From positions 1 to 10,393 of the forward strand of contig CACZTG010000043.1 of assembly GCA_902783995.1 (NCBI GenBank): 10,393 nt of DNA. Direction: 5' to 3'. The stretch comes from an uncultured Ruminococcus sp. GTDB lineage: Bacteria > Bacillota_A > Clostridia > RUG12999. Below are positions 6,919 to 10,393 of the stretch, piece by piece. Position numbers and translations under genes: made by a program. Position 1 is the stretch's first letter, and the number at the start of each line of letters is the position of its first letter. The notes under the pieces are model-generated. The model was not told the origin of the DNA. It ran no database searches and saw nothing but the letters and a program-made list of their open reading frames with translations.

Positions 6919-7722
6919 ATGCTGAATATGGATATTTTTCAGTCCGAAAGCGTCCGCATAGATACAATTGCCTTTAATCGCGGTAAGGTCAAACCGAGCG
7001 ATGACCTTGTCTGCCGCGACGGTGTAAGGCTTTTTGACCGCTTTTTCTATGTATCAAAGGGGGCTATTCACTTTGACCTGCCAAGCGGTGAAAAGCTTAC
7101 GGCAGGGAGTGGCGATATAGTTTATTTACCAAACAATTGCTGTTATGTATGCCACTGGGATAAAGAGCCTGTCGGCGAATATTATACAATTGCGTTTGTA
7201 TTATTTAACAGCAAAAATGAGCCTTTCTCAATAGGCAATAAAATAGAAATTGCTCTTTCCGACACACACGGCAAATATCTTGATTACGCGAAAAATCTCT
7301 GCGAAATATGGTTTCGGGGAGAATTTGGATATATGTTAAAATGCCGCTCGGTGCTTTGGGATTTTTTATATAATATCGCTGTTGATATCGAAACCAAAAA
7401 CCTGCGTCACAACCATAACGGAATATATAAAGCGCTCTTATACTTACGCAACAACTATACAACCGATGTTTCCCCCGCTTACCTTGCTGAGCTTTGCAAT
7501 ATGAGTATGACGGCTTTTCACAGAAATTTTGCTGAAGTGACAGGCACTTCACCCGTTAAATACAAAAACCGCCTTCGTATGGAAAAGGCGGCAACACTTT
7601 TAAAAACGGGAGAGTATAACGTCAGCGAAGCCTGTCGTCTTGTAGGTTGTCCGGATATATATTATTTTAACAGGCTTTTTAACAGATACATAGGCGTTAA
7701 TCCTTCAAAGCTTTTACCGTAG
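6919..7722 (+). CDS. AraC-family transcriptional regulator with N-terminal cupin domain
   Basis: A 267-residue regulator. Residues 1 to about 100 form a cupin-like effector domain (LFDRFFYVSKGAIHFDLPSG, then GDIVYLPNNCCYV). A linker helix region follows, and residues about 168-267 hold the two AraC helix-turn-helix units. The first is VSPAYLAELCNMSMTAFHRN (184-203) and is followed by TGTSPVKY. The second is VSEACRLVGCPDIYYFNRLF followed by GVNPSKLL. The ATG at 6919 is chosen because GGGAGG lies ten bases upstream. An in-frame TTG at 6853 would place translation upstream of the -10 box and is rejected. It is divergent from the isomerase-dehydrogenase operon, and an inverted repeat covers both -35 boxes, so it probably senses a sugar-derived ligand, controls that operon and autoregulates. 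The ligand is unknown. Confidence 0.93.
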   Translation: MLNMDIFQSESVRIDTIAFNRGKVKPSDDLVCRDGVRLFDRFFYVSKGAIHFDLPSGEKLTAGSGDIVYLPNNCCYVCHWDKEPVGEYYTIAFVLFNSKNEPFSIGNKIEIALSDTHGKYLDYAKNLCEIWFRGEFGYMLKCRSVLWDFLYNIAVDIETKNLRHNHNGIYKALLYLRNNYTTDVSPAYLAELCNMSMTAFHRNFAEVTGTSPVKYKNRLRMEKAATLLKTGEYNVSEACRLVGCPDIYYFNRLFNRYIGVNPSKLLP

Positions 7723-7741
7723 CGGTGTTTAATGTTTATTA

Positions 7742-7775
7742 TTTTAAAAGGGTGGCTTTTGCCACCCTTTTAAAA
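7742..7775. terminator. Bidirectional intrinsic terminator between the regulator and DUF11 genes
   Basis: TTTTAAAAGGGTGGC (7742-7756) and GCCACCCTTTTAAAA (7761-7775) form a perfect 15-bp stem with a TTTT loop. Because the stem base is A/T-rich on both sides, the GC core is followed by TTTT in either direction. It serves the plus-strand regulator gene and the minus-strand gene ending at 7800. Confidence 0.9.
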
Positions 7776-7799
7776 ATTCATATTAAAAATGAATTAATA

Positions 7800-8648
7800 T
7801 TACAATGTTCCTGTTACGGTTATTGTCGCCGTACCCGGCGTAACGGTTACAATGCCGCTTACAGGGTCCTGCGAGATTGTTGCCTCGGGAACCGTAATTT
7901 GTCCGGCATTTGTTGTAAACAAGCCTGTAGCTTCACTGTATGTGTACTCTGTCCACAATGCCCCATTATAGGTTACGGAAATTCCCGAAAGCGTAGGACT
8001 AAACGTATCCGTTATAACAAGGTTATCCGCTTCCTGCGCAGGAGCATTTCCCGTATTTTCAATAACAAAGGTATAGGTGATTGTGCCGTTTTCTTCAACA
8101 GAAAGCGGTGAAAGTGATTTTGTTATGCTAAGGATAGGTTCATCTGATACAATAAGCGCCGCGGAAGCCGAAACAGGTGCGGCAACAGAAGGAGCAGTCA
8201 CTTCGGCAGTATTTACTATTGAGCTTCCTGCCGATAAAGGAGCGTATTCATTCGGAACAGCGCTGTAAAGCAAAAGCAAGTTGCCGCTTGCCGGAACGGT
8301 AAGATCGCTTATTTCAAGACCGTCTGCCGCCGTTACTGTCGGTGTGGGCAGCAATGTACCGTCCGAAAAAGCATAAACAGAGCCGTCCTCAAAGTCAAGC
8401 GGAATACGCGTTTCGGTTTCCGAAAAAGAATACTCGCCAAGATTATCCGTTACCGTAACGTCTGTTACCGGTGCCGAGCCTGAATTTACAATGCTTACTG
8501 CGTAATCAACAGGCTCTCCGGCAACATAGCTGTCCGATAAAACAGATTTTGTTACAGTCAGCGATTCAAGTATTTCGCCTGTTGTAACATTGGAATTTGT
8601 AGTTGTACCGCCATATGATAAGGTGGCACGGTTATAGAAAACAGCCAT
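7800..8648 (-). CDS. DUF11-type repeat protein, no signal peptide (cell-surface or spore-associated candidate)
   Basis: A 282-residue acidic, Thr/Ser/Val-rich beta protein. After an N-terminal segment MAVFYNRATLSYGG, two repeats of the conserved repeat domain (DUF11) type follow. The first (about 30-150) starts LTVTKSVLSDSYVAGEPVDY and has VTDVTVTDNLG. The second (about 172-282) starts LSITKSLSPLSVEENGTITY and has LVITDTFSPTLSG. Each repeat has the TKS/TVTDN pattern that leads into a beta-sandwich. No signal peptide, transmembrane helix or LPXTG is present, so secretion is not evident; the related proteins I recall in Clostridia also begin at this NRATLSY segment. The start is ATG with GGAGG eight bases upstream. 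It is flanked by terminators, so it is monocistronic. A structural role at the cell or spore surface is inference. Confidence 0.82.
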   Translation of the reverse strand: MAVFYNRATLSYGGTTTNSNVTTGEILESLTVTKSVLSDSYVAGEPVDYAVSIVNSGSAPVTDVTVTDNLGEYSFSETETRIPLDFEDGSVYAFSDGTLLPTPTVTAADGLEISDLTVPASGNLLLLYSAVPNEYAPLSAGSSIVNTAEVTAPSVAAPVSASAALIVSDEPILSITKSLSPLSVEENGTITYTFVIENTGNAPAQEADNLVITDTFSPTLSGISVTYNGALWTEYTYSEATGLFTTNAGQITVPEATISQDPVSGIVTVTPGTATITVTGTL

Positions 8649-8679
8649 TTATTTTCCTCCATATTCTTAATATTATATT

Positions 8680-8728
8680 TCAGGCAAAATTTATCGTTTC
8701 TGTTTGCCTGAGGAACAATCCTGTTCCT
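8680..8728 (-). other. Two adjacent hairpins in the leader of the DUF11-type gene
   Basis: Inverted arms TCAGGCAAA (8680-8688) and TTTGCCTGA (8703-8711) form a perfect 9-bp stem with a 14-nt loop. Immediately next to it, sharing base 8711, AGGAACA (8711-8717) and TGTTCCT (8722-8728) form a 7-bp stem with a 4-nt loop. Neither is followed by a T run on the minus strand, so they are not terminators. They could be mRNA-stabilising structures or operator sites. The start codon is about 30 bp downstream. Confidence 0.5.
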
Positions 8729-8729
8729 A

Positions 8730-8758
8730 ATTATATAATATTAAAAAAAGAGGTTAAA
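8730..8758 (-). promoter_or_regulatory. Candidate promoter of the DUF11-type gene
   Basis: On the minus strand a perfect -10, TATAAT (8730-8735), has TTTAAC (8753-8758) at 17-bp spacing, which matches only three of six -35 bases. The start of transcription would fall in the AGGAACA/TGTTCCT inverted repeat, so that repeat may be an operator instead of an RNA hairpin. A weak -35 suggests activation or another sigma factor. Confidence 0.35.
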
Positions 8759-8781
8759 TGTGCAAGCAAATTGAAAAACGT

Positions 8782-8812
8782 AAAAACGGAGACGCGTTTC
8801 GCGCCTCCGTTT
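8782..8812 (-). terminator. Intrinsic terminator of the dockerin-like protein gene
   Basis: In minus-strand RNA, arms at 8800-8812 and 8784-8796 form a 13-bp stem with one G-U pair and a 3-nt AAA loop, followed by TTTTT (8786-8782), then ACG and another TTTTT run. In the plus direction the same position is an A-C mismatch, so the minus strand is the intended one. Confidence 0.85.
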
Positions 8813-8849
8813 AACGTTTAAAACTAAACCTTCTGTTTTGTTTTAAGTA

Positions 8850-9803
8850 TTATTCCTGGCTTATGAAGCTAATTCTTGCAGCGTGCTGAAGAATTGCAAC
8901 AGCGTCTGCGCCATCAACACCGGCAGGTGCAGCAACGTCAGCCTGTGCGGTGAAAGGAATCAAACTTGCACTGCCGCCTGCAGCAACTGTGAGAACAACA
9001 ACAGCGTCATATGTGTTAATAGAACTATTGTTATCAGCGTCACCCTTGATGCCTGATGCAACAGGTCCTGCTGATGTTACTGTGATAGTAACAGGTGAAG
9101 AATCAGCATAAACACCTGCAGCTCTTGTTACTCTTGCAATCATGGTGTAAGTACCTGCTGCCGGAGCGGTAGCTGTGTAAGTACCGTTTAAATAAGTACC
9201 GTTAAGAGAAGTATAGGTTTCGCCGCCGTTTGATGAGTAAAGAACATCAACACCTGTTGCAGCGTCGCTGCCAAATACGTCTTTAAGCGCGATGCTGAAA
9301 GTAAGAGTTGAACCTTCTGTAACTGTGTTGGAAGAAGCTGTGAAGCTTGCAACCTTAAATGCTACACCGTAAGCTGCGAAATCATCTGTATCCATTGTGC
9401 CGAGATCCATTGTTGTGGAACCAGCCCAGATGTAATAATCTGTGCTTTCAGCAACGTCCGGAAGAACAACATTGAAGCTGAACCGTGCCGCACCGTTTGC
9501 TGCCATAGCCTGATCTACATAATAAACATAATAGTCAGCAGCTGCAGCTTCGCCAACAGCAAGATTTACTGTGTCACCTGTAACGAATGCACTGTTGTCA
9601 CCCTCACCGAACATAAGGATGGAAACTTCATCCGTGCCTGTTGCTGTAACATTAACAACAACACTGTACTCGTAACCTGCACCGTTTGGTCCTACATAAG
9701 TCATTGAAGCATTTGCAACTGTAACAGGAGCAGCCATAGAAACTGCCTGCAGCATGCAGAGTGCCATAACAACCATGAGAACAAGACTTACCATTTTTTT
9801 CAC
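8850..9803 (-). CDS. Secreted beta-rich protein with degenerate dockerin-like C-terminus
   Basis: A 317-residue exported protein. Residues 1-24 (KKMVSLVLMVVMALCM core, ending VSMA before APV) form a classical signal peptide. A beta-rich domain follows (about 26-145), then an Ig-like domain (about 148-243, including TVTEGSTLTFSIALKD and GTYTMIARV). Residues about 246-310 resemble a type I dockerin duplication. The first unit is GDADNNSSINTYDAVVVL (from 254), with Asp255, Asp257 and Asp266 in calcium-loop-like positions. The second, ADVAAPAGVDGADAVAIL (from 288), has lost most loop acids. The start GTG at 9801-9803 fits AGGAGAGTGAT just upstream; the in-frame GTG at 9812 overlaps that ribosome site. 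By eye its alanine codons favour GCT and GCA, unlike the GCC/GCG-rich neighbours, which suggests high expression. No catalytic domain is seen. It could be a cell-surface or complex-forming protein. Confidence 0.82.
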   Translation of the reverse strand: MKKMVSLVLMVVMALCMLQAVSMAAPVTVANASMTYVGPNGAGYEYSVVVNVTATGTDEVSILMFGEGDNSAFVTGDTVNLAVGEAAAADYYVYYVDQAMAANGAARFSFNVVLPDVAESTDYYIWAGSTTMDLGTMDTDDFAAYGVAFKVASFTASSNTVTEGSTLTFSIALKDVFGSDAATGVDVLYSSNGGETYTSLNGTYLNGTYTATAPAAGTYTMIARVTRAAGVYADSSPVTITVTSAGPVASGIKGDADNNSSINTYDAVVVLTVAAGGSASLIPFTAQADVAAPAGVDGADAVAILQHAARISFISQE

Positions 9804-9828
9804 AAAAATCACTCTCCTGATTACTTGG

Positions 9829-9856
9829 TAGCGCCTTCCGGGCGCCCCGTTTTTTT
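9829..9856. other. Hairpin in the leader of the dockerin-like gene, terminator-like on the plus strand
   Basis: GCGCC (9831-9835) and GGCGC (9841-9845) form a short GC stem. On the plus strand it is followed by CCCG and seven T residues (9850-9856), as in an intrinsic terminator, yet no plus-strand gene precedes it. On the minus strand it is a leader hairpin about 25 nt before the start codon. A second, AT-only hairpin (TTTATATTA at 9860-9868 with TAATATAAA at 9873-9881) lies next to it. Leader structure is the simpler reading. Confidence 0.4.
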
Positions 9857-9913
9857 ATTTTTATATTAAATATAATATAAACAAAATCACAACGTTTTCT
9901 TAACGTCAATTTC

Positions 9914-9942
9914 ATTATACCACAAAATTTTCAAGATTGCAA
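9914..9942 (-). promoter_or_regulatory. Strong extended -10 promoter of the dockerin-like gene
   Basis: On the minus strand, -35 TTGCAA (9937-9942), a 17-bp spacer ending TTTGTGG, and -10 TATAAT (9914-9919). TGG before the -10 makes it an extended -10. The leader is about 100 nt and structured. The layout nearly copies the promoter at 10064-10092. Confidence 0.8.
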
Positions 9943-10063
9943 GTGTTTTTTATTTTTTTACTATTTGTATAATAATAATATGGTTTTTTTATGCACACTG
10001 CACAAGATTTACCTTCCGCATATTTTAAAATACGTAAAAAATAATATTTTTGCAAAAATGTTA
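9943..10063. other. AT-rich divergent intergenic region, no gene seen
   Basis: No open frame with a ribosome site is visible. Small symmetric elements occur: a tandem TGCACA pair with 7-bp period (9992-9997, 9999-10004), the palindrome TATTTTAAAATA (10021-10032) and TTTTTGCAAAAA (10048-10059). The last carries a TTGCAA 14 bp before the -35 of the plus-strand promoter. These could be upstream protein-binding sites; this is speculative. Confidence 0.35.
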
Positions 10064-10092
10064 TTGCAAACTGAAAAGCTTTGTGGTATAAT
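10064..10092 (+). promoter_or_regulatory. Strong extended -10 promoter of the Fe-S scaffold-like gene
   Basis: -35 TTGCAA (10064-10069), a 17-bp spacer ending TTTGTGG, and -10 TATAAT (10087-10092) with an extended TGG. Both hexamers are identical to those of the divergent promoter at 9914-9942, and the spacers agree in 12 of 17 positions. Confidence 0.83.
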
Positions 10093-10098
10093 ATGAGC

Positions 10099-10184
10099 GT
10101 ACAGCCGTTTGAGTATGCTTTAAGTCACGCTTTTTCGGCTGTGACACCGGTTAATTTTAATATTTTCTGAAAGGAGAAAAAATT
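10099..10184 (+). other. Structured 5' leader of the Fe-S scaffold-like gene
   Basis: Transcription should start near 10099. ACAGCCG (10101-10107) can pair with CGGCTGT (10136-10142), a 7-bp stem at the extreme 5' end. GTCAC (10124-10128) can instead pair with GTGAC (10141-10145). The two stems share 10141-10142, so they exclude each other in part. No known riboswitch motif is recognised. An end-protecting hairpin is the simplest function. The ribosome site AAAGGAG (10170-10176) is outside both stems. Confidence 0.4.
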
Positions 10185-10393
10185 ATGAAATATTCAGCGG
10201 AAGTTGAAGCAATGTGTCCTCTCGCAAAGGGCGCGTATCACGGTCCTGCGCCGATACCGCAGGAAGGTAAATGGACGCAGGTGAAAGAAGTTAAGGATAT
10301 ATCCGGTCTTACGCACGGTATTGGCTGGTGTGCTCCTCAGCAGGGAACCTGTAAGCTTACCTTAAATATAAAGGAAGGAATTATTCAGGAGGC
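10185..10393 (+). CDS. NifU-like iron-sulfur cluster assembly scaffold protein, 5' part only
   Basis: The first 69 codons of a gene cut by the right window edge. It starts MKYSAEVEAMCPLAKGAYHG and continues with ISGLTHGIGWCAPQQGTCKL and a KEGIIQEA end. The pattern (GxGWCAPQQGxCKLTLN, with two nearby Cys after an early Cys) matches, from memory, a clostridial family annotated as iron-sulfur cluster assembly scaffold, distantly like NifU/IscU and often next to a GGGtGRT-family gene. The downstream part with the expected TIGCSGMTHSA-type motif is outside the window, so identity rests on the N-terminal third. The ribosome site AAAGGAG lies eight bases before the ATG. A strong promoter suggests high constitutive expression. 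Confidence 0.75.
   Translation, partial: MKYSAEVEAMCPLAKGAYHGPAPIPQEGKWTQVKEVKDISGLTHGIGWCAPQQGTCKLTLNIKEGIIQE

Noticed and set aside
7776..7799. A small AT inverted repeat (ATTCAT and ATGAAT) next to the terminator
   Set aside because: It is short, AT-only and of the kind expected by chance in such sequence. There is no T run after it.
9804..9812. An in-frame GTG at 9812 as the start of the dockerin-like protein
   Set aside because: It overlaps the AGGAGAGTGAT ribosome site. The GTG at 9803 is well spaced and gives a standard KKM-type signal peptide.
9968..9973. TATAAT on the plus strand as a second promoter in the right-hand intergenic region
   Set aside because: The region 16-18 bp upstream is a run of T with no -35 match. 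The promoter at 10064-10092 explains expression better.
1..10393. CRISPR arrays, insertion sequences, phage genes, toxin-antitoxin pairs, tRNA or rRNA genes
   Set aside because: No regular repeats with spacers, transposase motifs, terminal repeats or RNA-gene sequences were recognised on either strand by reading; no search tools were available.

Overview
The window looks like chromosome from an anaerobic, endospore-forming member of the Firmicutes (class Clostridia, plausibly a gut or Oscillospirales-type lineage). This rests on a clear sporulation sigma factor SigG, strong AGGAGG-type ribosome sites, consensus SigA promoters, frequent TTG starts, a clostridial NifU-like Fe-S scaffold and a secreted dockerin-like protein. 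The taxonomic placement is inference; no rRNA or other marker is present.

Region 1 (1-4073, minus strand): rmuC, then a 58-residue two-helix membrane protein, then valS, which runs off the left edge. The first two genes each have their own consensus promoter. No terminator is visible between them, so rmuC transcripts could read through into valS. valS has no T-box leader here, although one is common in Firmicutes.

Region 2 (4081-4960, plus strand): a single-gene sigG unit with a candidate forespore (SigF-like) promoter and a strong terminator.

Region 3 (4966-7775): a small carbohydrate module. A hydroxypyruvate-isomerase-like TIM-barrel gene and an overlapping Gfo/Idh/MocA dehydrogenase gene (minus strand) are divergent from an AraC-family regulator (plus strand). 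One perfect inverted repeat lies between them, and each of its arms supplies a TAGACA -35 box to one of the two divergent promoters. A single bound regulator could therefore control both sides. A 15-bp-stem bidirectional terminator closes the regulator gene.

Region 4 (7800-9942, minus strand): two cell-surface type genes. One encodes a signal-peptide-bearing protein with beta-rich domains and a degenerate dockerin-like C-terminus. Downstream of it, after a terminator, lies a two-repeat DUF11-type protein without a signal peptide, whose leader holds two adjacent hairpins.

Region 5 (9943-10393): an AT-rich intergenic region and the first 69 codons of an Fe-S cluster scaffold-like gene (plus strand). 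Its promoter is nearly the same sequence as the divergent promoter of the dockerin-like gene.

No CRISPR array, tRNA, rRNA, insertion sequence or phage gene was seen. No clearly new multi-gene system is visible. The most interesting items are the shared-operator regulatory layout, the small membrane protein ahead of valS, and the twin promoters at the right end.
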